This document shows positions 55,467-63,676 of a stretch of DNA of 64,000 nt, piece by piece (position 1 is the first letter of the stretch; the number at the start of each line of letters is the position of its first letter). This DNA comes from Paracidovorax citrulli. Lineage in GTDB: Bacteria > Pseudomonadota > Gammaproteobacteria > Burkholderiales > Burkholderiaceae_C. The stretch is from positions 167,674 to 231,673 of the forward strand of contig NZ_FNEY01000003.1 of assembly GCF_900100305.1 (NCBI RefSeq), in the 5' to 3' direction. A model generated the notes under the pieces. The model was given only the letters and a program-made list of their open reading frames with translations, made no database searches and was not told where the DNA came from. Made by a program: the position numbers and the translations under genes.

Positions 55467-55507
55467 GTCCATTTTTAACGCCCCGCGTGGGCGACTGAAA
55501 GAGTTGG

Positions 55508-56878
55508 ATGACTAACACGACTGATTCGATGGCTGCCAAGGCAGCCACTACCACTTCGGCAGGCCGGGACGACCACGAAGCGGCGTTGCGCTTCATCACC
55601 TGCGGCAGCGTGGACGACGGCAAGAGCACGCTGATCGGGCGCCTGCTGGTGGACAGCCGCGCCGTGCTGCAGGACCACCTGGCCGGGGTGACGCGCGGCG
55701 GCGAGACCGACCTGGCGCTGCTCACCGACGGCCTCTCGGCCGAGCGCGAGCAGGGCATCACCATCGACGTGGCCTACCGCTATTTCGCGACCGAGACGCG
55801 CAAGTTCATCATCGGCGACGCACCGGGCCACGAGCAGTACACCCGCAACATGGTCACGGCCGCCTCCAGCGCCGACGCGGCCGTGGTGCTGGTCGATGCC
55901 ACCAAGCTCGACTGGCGCGACCCGCAGCTCGCGCTGCTGCCGCAGACCCGCCGCCACTCCCTGCTGGTGCACCTGCTGCGCGTGCATTCGCTGGTGTTCG
56001 CCGTGAACAAGCTCGACGCGGTGGACGACCCCGCCCTCGCCTGGCGCCACATCCGGGCCGCGCTGGAAGCCTTCGCCCGGACGGCCGGCATCGCCGTGCG
56101 CGCCACCGTGCCCGTGTCCGCGCTCAAGGGCTGGAACGTGGTCGATGCGCAGCCCGGCTGGTGCGGCTACGAAGGCCCGGGCCTGCTGCAGATCCTGGAG
56201 CAGCTGCCCCACACGCCCGCAGACACCGGACTGGCGCTGGCCTTCCCGGTGCAGTGGGTGGAGAAATTCTCGTCTTCGGCGGACACCACGCAGGGCCGCC
56301 GCGTGTTCTGGGGCCGCGTCGCCGCGGGCCAGGTCGCGCCCGGCACGGAAGTGCAGGTGTTCCCGAGCGGCCAGCTCGCCCGCGTGGCGCAGGTGCTCGA
56401 CCACGCCCGCCGACCGCACACCGTGCAGGCCGGCACCAGCGCGGGCATCATCCTCGACCGCGAGGTGGACGTCTCGCGCGGCGACTGGATCCTGGCCGCG
56501 CCCACCCCCGCGGCAGCGGCCGCCGCGGACGATTTCGACACCCCGGCGCCGGTGCCCGCCTGGCCGGCGCGCCGCGAGATCCGCGCCACCGTGGCCTGGA
56601 TGGACGACGAGCCCCTGGTGGCCGGCCGCGTGTACTGGGCGCTGCACGGCCACCGCTGGGTCAAGGCCAAGGCGCAGCGCGTGGTGCACCGCCTGAATAT
56701 CCACACGCTGGCCGAGGAAGACGCCGCGCAGCTGGAGCCCAACGCCATCGGCCACGTGGAACTGCTGCTGCAGGAGGCCCTGCCCGCCGCGCCGTTCGGC
56801 CAGGCCCGGGTACTGGGTTCCCTGATCCTCGTGGACACCGCGAGCCACCGCACCGCCGCGGCCGTGCTGGTGAACTGA
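55508..56878 (+). CDS. cysN: Sulfate adenylyltransferase subunit 1 (CysN GTPase)
   Basis: A 456-residue EF-Tu-like GTPase driving APS synthesis with CysD. G1 is GSVDDGKST (33-41), the G2 region is REQGITIDVAYRYF, G3 is DAPGHEQY, and G4 is NKLD. Beta-barrel domains follow. A fused APS-kinase (CysC) domain is not present. The gap after cysD (162 bp) contains a repeat, so read-through or a separate promoter is needed. Confidence 0.95.
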   Translation: MTNTTDSMAAKAATTTSAGRDDHEAALRFITCGSVDDGKSTLIGRLLVDSRAVLQDHLAGVTRGGETDLALLTDGLSAEREQGITIDVAYRYFATETRKFIIGDAPGHEQYTRNMVTAASSADAAVVLVDATKLDWRDPQLALLPQTRRHSLLVHLLRVHSLVFAVNKLDAVDDPALAWRHIRAALEAFARTAGIAVRATVPVSALKGWNVVDAQPGWCGYEGPGLLQILEQLPHTPADTGLALAFPVQWVEKFSSSADTTQGRRVFWGRVAAGQVAPGTEVQVFPSGQLARVAQVLDHARRPHTVQAGTSAGIILDREVDVSRGDWILAAPTPAAAAAADDFDTPAPVPAWPARREIRATVAWMDDEPLVAGRVYWALHGHRWVKAKAQRVVHRLNIHTLAEEDAAQLEPNAIGHVELLLQEALPAAPFGQARVLGSLILVDTASHRTAAAVLVN

Positions 56879-56991
56879 ACCGGCCCGCTTCCCCCGCCGC
56901 CCCTTCCTGCGACAGCGCAAGGGGCGCAGGGACACTCCGGCCCGAACCGCCCTAAAATTGCGGGTTACCCCCGACCCAAAGACTGCCTCTC

Positions 56992-57315
56992 ATGACTCAC
57001 GTCGTCTCCGAAAACTGCATCAAGTGCAAGTACACCGATTGCGTGGACGTGTGCCCCGTGGACTGCTTCCGCGAAGGCCCGAACTTCCTCGTGATCGACC
57101 CCGACGAGTGCATCGACTGCGCCGTGTGCATTCCCGAGTGCCCGGCCAACGCGATCTACGCCGAGGAAGACCTGCCCGCCGACCAGCAGGCCTTCATCAA
57201 GCTCAACGCCGAGCTCGCCCCGCAATGGAAGAGCATCACCAAGCGCAAGGCCTCGCTGCCCGACGCCGACGAGTGGAACGGCAAGCCCGGCAAGATCGCC
57301 GACCTCATCCGCTAG
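56992..57315 (+). CDS. fdxA: 7Fe ferredoxin FdxA
   Basis: A 107-residue ferredoxin starting [20 protein letters not shown], with CPVDCF then [16 protein letters not shown]. The order and spacing of cysteines match the 3Fe-4S plus 4Fe-4S family with the long C-terminal tail. It probably carries electrons from the ferredoxin-NADP reductase encoded next; the neighbouring cysI, which lacks cysJ, is a plausible acceptor (inference). Confidence 0.95.
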   Translation: MTHVVSENCIKCKYTDCVDVCPVDCFREGPNFLVIDPDECIDCAVCIPECPANAIYAEEDLPADQQAFIKLNAELAPQWKSITKRKASLPDADEWNGKPGKIADLIR

Positions 57316-57324
57316 ACATGGATA

Positions 57325-57443
57325 CATCCCCCCGGGCGGCTGCGCCGCTCCCTCCTTCTCTGGCGGCGCTTCGCTGGCCGGAAGGGGGGCGACGCCCGCG
57401 CGGCGGGGCGGCCCTTGCGCGGCGCCTGCCCGCCTGGGCCGTG
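57325..57443 (+). repeat. Interspersed intergenic repeat, copy 3 (after fdxA)
   Basis: A diverged copy in the same orientation as copy 2. CCCCCCGGGCGGCTGCGCCG is followed by a CCTTCTCTGGCGGCG block, GGAAGGGGGGCGACGCC, GCGCGGCGGGGCGGCCCTTG and CGCCTGGGCCGTGG. The strongest identity with copy 2 is in the last 45 bp. It starts 10 nt past the fdxA stop. Confidence 0.72.
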
Positions 57444-57480
57444 GCAGATTCAAGCGCTGCGGTCCCCACTTGAAAATGTG

Positions 57481-58557
57481 ATGGAAAACGCTCGCCTCAT
57501 CGAAGCCGATGCGGTCGTCATCGGCGCGGGGCCCGTGGGGCTCTTCCAGGTCTTCCAGCTCGGCCTGCAGGGCATCGCCGCGCATGTGGTGGACGCCCTG
57601 CCCCACGTCGGCGGCCAGTGCGCCGAGCTCTACGCCGACAAGCCCATCTACGACATCCCGGGCGTGCCCGTGTGCACCGGCCGCGAGCTGGTGGCATTGC
57701 TGAACCGGCAGATCGCGCCGTTCTCCCCGCAACTGCACCTTTCCCAGCGCGTCGAGACGCTGCAGCCCGCCCCCGATGGCGGCTTCCTGCTCGCCACCGA
57801 TGCCGGCGCCGCACTGCATGCACGCACCGTGTTCATCGCGGCCGGCGTGGGGGCCTTCGTTCCGCGCACGCTCAAGATCGATGGCATCGAACGCTTCCAC
57901 GGCACGCAGGTGTTCCACCACGAAGAGCCCGCGCCCACCCGCGGCCGGCAGGTGGTCGTCCTGGGGGGCGAAGACACGGCCGTGGCACGCGCCATCGCCT
58001 GCGCGGAGCCTGGCCCCGAGGCCGCCGCGAGCGTCACCCTGGTGCACCGCCGCGACGCCTTCCAGGCCGCTCCGCAGGACCTGGCGCGGCTGCAGGCACT
58101 GCGCGACAGCGGCCGCATCCGGGTGCTGGCCGCCCAGGTCACGGGCATCGAGGCCGCGGCGCAGGCGGGAACGCCGGAACCGGGCCGGCTCACTGGCGTG
58201 CGGCTCCTCGCTTCCGATGGTACGGAGCAGGGGCTGCCCCTGGACACGTTGCTGCTGTGCCTGGGCGTTTCGCCGCGCCTGGGTCCCGTCGCCGACTGGG
58301 GACTGGCGCTGGAGCGCAAGCAGGTGAAAGTGGACACGGCCACCTTTTCGGCCGGGGTTCCGGGGCTCTACGCGGTCGGCGACATCAACACCTACCCCGG
58401 CAAGCGCAAGCTCATCCTCTGCGGCTTCCACGAGGCCACGCTGGCCGCCTTCGCCGCGGCCGAGCATCTGGCCGGCTCGCCGGTCGCCCTGCAGTACACG
58501 ACCACCAGCACCCGGCTCAAGGAACGACTGGGCGTCGCCGGAGCTGGCACCCCCTGA
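57481..58557 (+). CDS. Ferredoxin--NADP(+) reductase (thioredoxin-reductase-like type)
   Basis: A 358-residue FAD enzyme. It has the FAD motif [37 protein letters not shown], the NADP motif [16 protein letters not shown] (a variant of the usual GGGDSA), and the C-terminal [20 protein letters not shown]. The CxxC pair of thioredoxin reductases is absent, which marks the YumC-type ferredoxin reductase. The start is the ATG at 57481 (or GTG 57478). It lies after fdxA and a repeat and before a strong terminator, closing the sulfate-assimilation block. Confidence 0.9.
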   Translation: MENARLIEADAVVIGAGPVGLFQVFQLGLQGIAAHVVDALPHVGGQCAELYADKPIYDIPGVPVCTGRELVALLNRQIAPFSPQLHLSQRVETLQPAPDGGFLLATDAGAALHARTVFIAAGVGAFVPRTLKIDGIERFHGTQVFHHEEPAPTRGRQVVVLGGEDTAVARAIACAEPGPEAAASVTLVHRRDAFQAAPQDLARLQALRDSGRIRVLAAQVTGIEAAAQAGTPEPGRLTGVRLLASDGTEQGLPLDTLLLCLGVSPRLGPVADWGLALERKQVKVDTATFSAGVPGLYAVGDINTYPGKRKLILCGFHEATLAAFAAAEHLAGSPVALQYTTTSTRLKERLGVAGAGTP

Positions 58558-58559
58558 AA

Positions 58560-58596
58560 GACGAAAGCCCCTGGCAGCATGCCAGGGGCTTTCGTC
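58560..58596 (+). terminator. Strong terminator hairpin after the ferredoxin reductase gene
   Basis: A 17-bp perfect stem (GACGAAAGCCCCTGGCA and its complement) with a GCA loop starts 3 nt after the stop. Because the arms carry AAAG and CTTTCG, the pairing extends through the usual U-tract, so it may end transcription in both directions. Confidence 0.85.
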
Positions 58597-58697
58597 CCGC
58601 GCCCTCTCCCTCCCAGAAGTGGCGCGGCTTCTTTCTTCTTGTTATCGCGACGGTTTCGCTTCTCCTCCCTGGCCGTGGCGGCCATGTTCTCGCAGTT

Positions 58698-59036
58698 TCA
58701 ATCCGCGATCACCTGCAAGGCAGCGCCCACGCGGTGGGCATGCGCGCAGAGTGTCTTGAGCTCGCGCAGGAAATCGCTCAACGGTGTGTAGGGCAGCCGG
58801 TGCAGCACGCAGTCGCATTCGCTGCTCCAGCGCAGCAGATCGGCCCCATCCACGTGCATTTCGGCGCAGGTGCCGTGGTAGTGTCGCCAGAAGGCGGACA
58901 GGTAGCCTTGCTCGGGCGCGGTGCCCATCACGTGCTGGTAATACGACTCCCACAGGGTCTGCGGCTGCCAGAGTGCCCCCGCGGCCGCGCGCCTGGAGCG
59001 GGCTTGCGCTCCGGAAGACAGGGTGATGCATCGCAT
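58698..59036 (-). CDS. Hypothetical protein
   Basis: A 112-residue frame with balanced, protein-like composition, for example LWESYYQHVMGTAPEQGYLS and FWRHYHGTCAEMHVDGADLL. It has three Cys and many aromatic residues, with no signal peptide or membrane helix. I recognise no family. It lies downstream of, and co-oriented with, the FHA gene and cyclodehydratase gene, separated by 315 bp, so membership in that unit is uncertain. The start at 59036 lacks a strong Shine-Dalgarno. Confidence 0.45.
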   Translation of the reverse strand: MRCITLSSGAQARSRRAAAGALWQPQTLWESYYQHVMGTAPEQGYLSAFWRHYHGTCAEMHVDGADLLRWSSECDCVLHRLPYTPLSDFLRELKTLCAHAHRVGAALQVIAD

Positions 59037-59351
59037 GTGGCACTGTCCCGCCCTGGTTCAGGCGCCTGCCCGGTGGGCCTGCCCGCGGGTCCCGCCGGCC
59101 CGCAGGCGTTCGCCGGTGCCTGCGCCGTGGACGAAATCGCTGTGCGGGAATCCGCCGGTCTGCCGAAGGGTTTGCGGTTGCTGCATGGCTGTTTTCTCAA
59201 AGAAGGTTTGCGAACCGGGCCGGTGCCCGGCCCCGTCTCCCCTCTCTGATACGGTGTAGTGCTTATAGCGTCTGCTATCGCAGCGCGATGACCGTAATCT
59301 AGAGAAAACCCGCGAAACAACCCATTACATGCGATTACAAACCGCGGCCGG
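59037..59351. other. 315-bp intergenic region with promoter-like AT-rich part
   Basis: No convincing gene. The 59250-59340 part is less GC-rich than its surroundings and contains ATAGC-GTCT-GCTAT (59265-59278), a perfect 5-bp inverted repeat. It could hold the promoter of the hypothetical gene at 59036. No rho-independent terminator for the FHA gene is visible. Confidence 0.4.
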
Positions 59352-60314
59352 TCACCCCGCTGCCGCCGGCCGCTCGCCCTCCAGCCGGCCGCTCTTGCGG
59401 ATGCGGAAGGCATGGTCGCCGAACCGCACTTCCCCGCGGCGGCGTTCCACCACGGCCACCGTCTCGCCGGCCGCGCCCAGGGCATTCTGGATCTGCCGCC
59501 GCGCCCGGAAGAGCTGGATGTTCAGGTACGGGACATCGACCCCCAGCATCCGGGCCAGCGCATCGATGGCCAGCCAGCCCTGGCTGGCCATGGGCACGTC
59601 CTGCCGGGCATCCTGCAGGCGCTGGCGCACGAGCGTGAGCAGGGTGTAGTGGTGGATGCGCTCGCCCAGAGACAGCGACTGGCCGCCCAGGTGGATGTCC
59701 AGGCAGACGTGCTCCTCGTCCTGGCTCACGTCGAAGTCGAACAGCGGGGCCGGCAGCGCCGAGGCATGCGGCATGCGCGGCACGTCCTGGGTGGCGCCCA
59801 GGTCCTCGCAGAGCACGAACTCCCAGCGCTGGCCGCCCGCCTGGACGATGTGGCCGTCCAGCAGCGGCTGCACCTGGTCCATGCGGTCCCACCACCACCG
59901 ACCTTCGGACTGGAACACGTTGGATTCGGCCTCGGAGGCATGGGGCAGCAGGTTTTCCTGGGTGTCCAGCACGCGCAGCACGGGTTCGCCCCCGAGCGGC
60001 CAGAGGCCGGTCCTGGGCGGCGATGCATCGACCAGGGTCCACACGGCCGCGACGGACGCGCCGAAACGGATTTCGGAGCCCTCCGCCAGGCCGTGCCAGT
60101 GCGCGGGCCGCATCCGGGCGTTGTCCAGCAGGGTGCCGTTGCGGCTCTGGTCGGCGACTTCCCAGCGCATGCCGGACCAGCGCACGATGGCATGGAGCTT
60201 GGACACATCGGCCTCCTGCAGTACCGTCCTGCACGAATCCGGGTGCCGGCCGAAGGTATGCAGGGGACGGAGCACGATGCTCCGGCCGCTCGAAAGGTTG
60301 CGCAAAATCGCCAT
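59352..60314 (-). CDS. FHA-domain protein with C-terminal winged-helix-like region
   Basis: A 320-residue protein. The FHA domain (about 1-95) shows TFGRHPDSC, the SKLHA phosphothreonine-contact motif and the NGTLLDN loop, so it should bind phosphothreonine. A middle region (100-205) has no clear family. The C-terminus (about 220-310) has GERIHHYTLLTLVRQRLQDA, then GWLAIDALARMLGVDVPYLN and QLFRARRQIQNAL, ending in beta strands (VERRRGEVRFGDHAFRI). That layout fits an OmpR/SARP-like winged helix. It starts 25 bp after the cyclodehydratase gene. An FHA partner hints at phosphorylation-dependent control of the pathway (inference). Confidence 0.82.
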   Translation of the reverse strand: MAILRNLSSGRSIVLRPLHTFGRHPDSCRTVLQEADVSKLHAIVRWSGMRWEVADQSRNGTLLDNARMRPAHWHGLAEGSEIRFGASVAAVWTLVDASPPRTGLWPLGGEPVLRVLDTQENLLPHASEAESNVFQSEGRWWWDRMDQVQPLLDGHIVQAGGQRWEFVLCEDLGATQDVPRMPHASALPAPLFDFDVSQDEEHVCLDIHLGGQSLSLGERIHHYTLLTLVRQRLQDARQDVPMASQGWLAIDALARMLGVDVPYLNIQLFRARRQIQNALGAAGETVAVVERRRGEVRFGDHAFRIRKSGRLEGERPAAAG

Positions 60315-60339
60315 CGTGCTCCGCAGGAACGCTTACAGG

Positions 60340-62550
60340 TCAGACGTAGAGGGGCCAGGGATTGAGGTCGCCCTCGTCCCGCGCGGCATCGCGCCATCCC
60401 ATCGCCACGGGTACGCGCGACAGGCGGGGATTCGCGAGCTCCGGCCAGATATGGCAGGCGCCGGGAAGCGTGGTCTTGACGGTGCGCAGCGGAAGGTCCG
60501 GGCGCGAGTAATCGTGCACCACCACTTCCAGGCCGCACCTCCGGGCCGCCTCCACGCAGGCCGCGATGTCCGCACGGATACCGCCGCGTCCATCCGCTGC
60601 CGCGCGGGCGCGGACGGAGGACGCGATGCCACGATTATCCCCTCCTTCCGGCAGGAGGAACTCCGGGGATGCCCTGCGCAGGCCGTTCCAGTGCCCGGGC
60701 AGGGTCTTGCCCACCGCCACCAGTTGCACCAGCTCCGTCAGGGCCCGCTCGCAGGCCATGTCGGCATCCAGGCTGCATCCGAAACCCAACGCCCAGTCGC
60801 CGTCGGCGCGGCGGCCCACGGCGGCCACCACCGGGATGCAGAGATCGTGGGTCAGGTCCAGCGCCCAGAAGCTCCAGCCACTGCCGAGGGTGGAGCGCAC
60901 GCGGCGCAGATGCTCCGGGTCGGCCCGGCCGAGATCGAACGCGGGCATCGCCAGTTCGTTGTACCACCAGATCGCCGTGGCGTCGCGCTCGACCACCTCC
61001 AGCAGCCCCTGCAGGACGGCCTCCTCGACGCCGTTGCCGGCGGCGCAGCCGTTCGAATTCCATTCGCCGTAGCGCGACCAGCGCCCGGGCACGCCCGCGT
61101 AGCAATGGGCGAGCGGCAGCAAGCACGGCGCTTCCCGCGTGAGCGACCACGCGGGGGTCCAGGCCAGAGGCACTCCTGGAGGATGGGGCAGCGTCCGCCG
61201 GACCCGGTCGTCCCCCGCGCCGGCCCGCGCACGCTGCCGGTCGCTGATGAACACCAGCGATCGCGGCCCGAAGGCCGGAGCGGGCAGCCCATCCTCGCGC
61301 GCCTCGGTCCAGGCTTCGTCGCCCTGGAAGCCGGCAGCGTAGCGCTCCACCGCCTCGCACAGCGCGCTCGCCTGCGCCTGGGCGGCGGTCATGCCCTTGC
61401 CGAGGCACCACCGCGCAGCCACCGGGCCGCCTTCCTGCAGGCCGGCCGGATGGAAGGCACTGCGATAGACCGTGATGGCGCCGGCTTCCGGCAGGGGCAG
61501 CGGCGAGCACTCCGTCACCACGCCGGCCCACGCGCCGACGGAGGGCTGCACGGCCTGGACCGTGGTGTCCGGGAGCACCGTGCGGGAACCGCCCCGTGCG
61601 CCCGGCAAGGCATGCACATCGCGCAGCTGCACGGGCTGCCGGGCCTGCCGCGCCATCCATCCGGCGTCCCCGCACCGCGGGCATTGGGGCCGCCGCGGCA
61701 CCGACTGCCACGGTCCCGTATCGTCCTCCCCGCCACCCGGCCCCCGGGGGCTACCGAACACCGCGAACCGCCCAGGCACGGCATCGGCCAGCAGCCGGCG
61801 CACGGCTTCCTGCACCTGGCGCCAGCGCGGCGCCCGGCCCGCCGGGTCACTGAACAGGGGCACCAGCCCGTGCGAGCCCGGAACCTCCCGCTCCAGCCAG
61901 CCGCGCTCCGGGCTGTTGCGCCGCAGGCGGTGCAGGAAGCAGTGCCAGCACGGCCCCGGCCCGCCCGGCCGCAGCAGGGGGCCGGCGATGGACCGCGTGC
62001 CGCCCAGGCGTACCGGCATCCACCAGCGCGACCGGCCCGCCCGGAGCGCGCGCTCCCACTCCCCCGCCAGCCGGGGATCGAAATGGTCCTCGCACAGCAC
62101 GAGGTCCACCCCCGCCACGGCCCCTCCACCGGCGGCATCCACCGTGGCACGCCAGGCCGGCAACCCGCCGGGCTCCACCAGCCAGGTCACGCTGCCGGCA
62201 TCGCCCTCTTCCCGCACCGGCGCGGCATCCACGTGGGGAACGGCCCAGCCACCGGGAACCGCGCCGCGCGCGACGAGATCGCCGCGGCGCGCCAGCGCCT
62301 CCATCGCAGACAGCAGACCGGGCAGGTGCCGCGGGTTTCCGCCGGCCGCGCACCAGTCCGCAGGGGTCAGCGCACCGTCCACCAGTTGCGCGAGGATGGC
62401 CGACTCCGCAAAGCGCAGCAGGAATGCGCCCGCCTCCTCGACCAGGATCGGGGCGGTGGAGATGGACGTGGAGAACAGGGGCGCAGGGCGCGGCACCGCG
62501 CTGAAGCGGGGGTGCCAGCAAGGCACGGTATGAAACCAATCCATGGGCAT
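60340..62550 (-). CDS. Fused TOMM cyclodehydratase: E1-like zinc domain plus YcaO
   Basis: A protein of about 736 residues (ATG 62550; 62544 is an alternative). The N-terminal part resembles the leader-peptide-binding, E1-like C-protein of thiazole/oxazole-modified microcin systems. It has a tetracysteine zinc site, C201xxC204 (GPCWHC) and C290xxC293 (CPRC). The YcaO domain (about 330-736) has the ATP-site blocks SALCEAVERYAAGFQGD and NSNGCAAGNGVEEAVLQGLL, and a Pro-rich end NPWPLYV in place of PxPxP. Such fusions turn Cys/Ser/Thr of a precursor peptide into azoline rings using ATP. No precursor, dehydrogenase or exporter gene is recognisable nearby. It is divergent from the AvrRxo1-like gene. 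Confidence 0.88.
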   Translation of the reverse strand: MPMDWFHTVPCWHPRFSAVPRPAPLFSTSISTAPILVEEAGAFLLRFAESAILAQLVDGALTPADWCAAGGNPRHLPGLLSAMEALARRGDLVARGAVPGGWAVPHVDAAPVREEGDAGSVTWLVEPGGLPAWRATVDAAGGGAVAGVDLVLCEDHFDPRLAGEWERALRAGRSRWWMPVRLGGTRSIAGPLLRPGGPGPCWHCFLHRLRRNSPERGWLEREVPGSHGLVPLFSDPAGRAPRWRQVQEAVRRLLADAVPGRFAVFGSPRGPGGGEDDTGPWQSVPRRPQCPRCGDAGWMARQARQPVQLRDVHALPGARGGSRTVLPDTTVQAVQPSVGAWAGVVTECSPLPLPEAGAITVYRSAFHPAGLQEGGPVAARWCLGKGMTAAQAQASALCEAVERYAAGFQGDEAWTEAREDGLPAPAFGPRSLVFISDRQRARAGAGDDRVRRTLPHPPGVPLAWTPAWSLTREAPCLLPLAHCYAGVPGRWSRYGEWNSNGCAAGNGVEEAVLQGLLEVVERDATAIWWYNELAMPAFDLGRADPEHLRRVRSTLGSGWSFWALDLTHDLCIPVVAAVGRRADGDWALGFGCSLDADMACERALTELVQLVAVGKTLPGHWNGLRRASPEFLLPEGGDNRGIASSVRARAAADGRGGIRADIAACVEAARRCGLEVVVHDYSRPDLPLRTVKTTLPGACHIWPELANPRLSRVPVAMGWRDAARDEGDLNPWPLYV

Positions 62551-62569
62551 CCACGGAGTATCGAGGCAA

Positions 62570-62592
62570 CAAGACCCGGCCAGGGGGTCTTG
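62570..62592 (-). other. Inverted repeat just upstream of the cyclodehydratase start
   Basis: A perfect 8-bp inverted repeat CAAGACCC / GGGTCTTG with a 7-nt spacer, 20 bp above the ATG at 62550. It has no T-run, so it is more likely an operator or a leader hairpin than a terminator. Confidence 0.4.
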
Positions 62593-62621
62593 CTCGAAAA
62601 GATGAAGAACGCAAGCCCGAA

Positions 62622-62683
62622 TTCGCAGCCCAGTCACTGCATTCGGAGCGCAACCGGGGCGAGGACTGCAAAGCGCATAAATT
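62622..62683 (+). promoter_or_regulatory. PIP box and -10 element of the AvrRxo1-like gene
   Basis: TTCGC-N15-TTCGG (62622-62646) fits the consensus TTCGB-N15-TTCGB exactly. TAAATT at 62678-62683 matches the -10 form YANNNT with a 31-bp spacer, the spacing found in functional HrpX/HrpB-dependent promoters. The effector ATG is 120 bp further on. The region 62551-62803 has no other gene. Confidence 0.88.
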
Positions 62684-62803
62684 GCCGCGTGACTTTAGCT
62701 GTGACTCCGCAGAGCTTCGACAGGCGAGCGATCCGTCGAGTCCGGCTGGCTTGCGGTTCACCTGACAACGTCGCGAGCTGAACAATCGGAATAGCGCCCA
62801 CCA

Positions 62804-63676
62804 ATGACAGACAGACTCAGCCGGCGAAATTCAGCGAATTCAACGCCCCGGCCCGTGACCAGCAACGCCGCTTCGATCAGCCGGCATGAAACGCCACCGC
62901 GCCCGACCTCCCGTCCGGTGCATGCGCTGCCAGCCGGCTTCCCGGCACCATCGCAGAGATCGCGCAGTTCATCGCCTTCACGGGTCAGGGCCTCACTGCC
63001 GGCAAAAGTGCCGGAGACATCGGGCAACAGGCCTGCGATCCGTTTGCCGGCCGCACCCAGGGGGTCGGACGAGATCTTCGGCCTGGGGGAACTCCCTCCT
63101 CCTGGCCAGTCCCGATGGGACTATTTGGCCCATCCTCAAAACTGGCGCCCCGAGCGGCGTCAATTGCATGACCGGCTGATCGGCGATGCGAAAACTGCAG
63201 CCCAGGATTTCGCCGAGGTGATCGAGCGCGGTGGCCACCCACCGACATTGTTCGCGTTGCGAGGCAATACGGCTGCGGGAAAGACACGCATGGCGACACA
63301 AACCATCCCCGTACTCGCCAATGCCCTCAAGGAGAGTGGCGGCGCCGGCTGTATTAATCCCGACATCTTCAAACGTTCGCTCGCAGAAACTCCAGAGGGA
63401 GCAAAACTTACCTCGGCGCAGGTACACGCCGAGTCGTGCATCCTCGCTGACCGGCTTGAAGACGAACTCCGATTGCAGAAGACCGCGAGCGGCGCGGCGA
63501 TCAGCATGCTGGTCGATAAGCGACTGGCTGGAGCGCACGAAATCGACGCGTACATCAAGCTGGCTCAGGAGACCGGTCGCAAAATCGAGTTGTGCGATAT
63601 TGATGCTCCACTCGAGCAGTCACTCATGGGCGTGCTGCAGCGCAAGCCCGAAGGTGACGCCCCCCGGCCACCCTAG
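62804..63676 (+). pseudogene. avrRxo1-like: AvrRxo1-like type III effector (zeta-kinase fold), 3'-truncated by an IS
   Basis: 290 codons. The first ~85 residues are Ser/Pro/Arg-rich, as in type III secretion signals. A Walker A motif LRGNTAAGKTR carries K160 and T161, followed by NPDIFK with D187. The 26-residue T-to-D spacing equals T167-D193 of Xanthomonas AvrRxo1 (recalled), an NAD 3'-kinase effector and toxin related to zeta toxins. AvrRxo1 is about 420 residues; here the frame ends at a TAG made at the junction with an IS element, losing roughly 125 C-terminal residues. The antitoxin/chaperone gene normally downstream is not in view. Base composition is less GC-rich than nearby genes, and a PIP box lies upstream. 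Confidence 0.8.

Noticed and set aside
62570..62592. Rho-independent terminator
   Set aside because: The stem has no T-run on either strand and lies just before a start codon.
62710..62740. A second PIP-like element (TTCGA...GTCGA) upstream of the AvrRxo1-like gene
   Set aside because: The spacing and last bases do not fit TTCGB-N15-TTCGB. The element at 62622-62646 fits exactly and has a matching -10.
62551..62785. RiPP precursor peptide upstream of the cyclodehydratase (Ser/Cys-rich minus-strand frame)
   Set aside because: The frame overlaps the effector promoter, runs into the cyclodehydratase gene in another phase, and has no leader-like start or core repeat.
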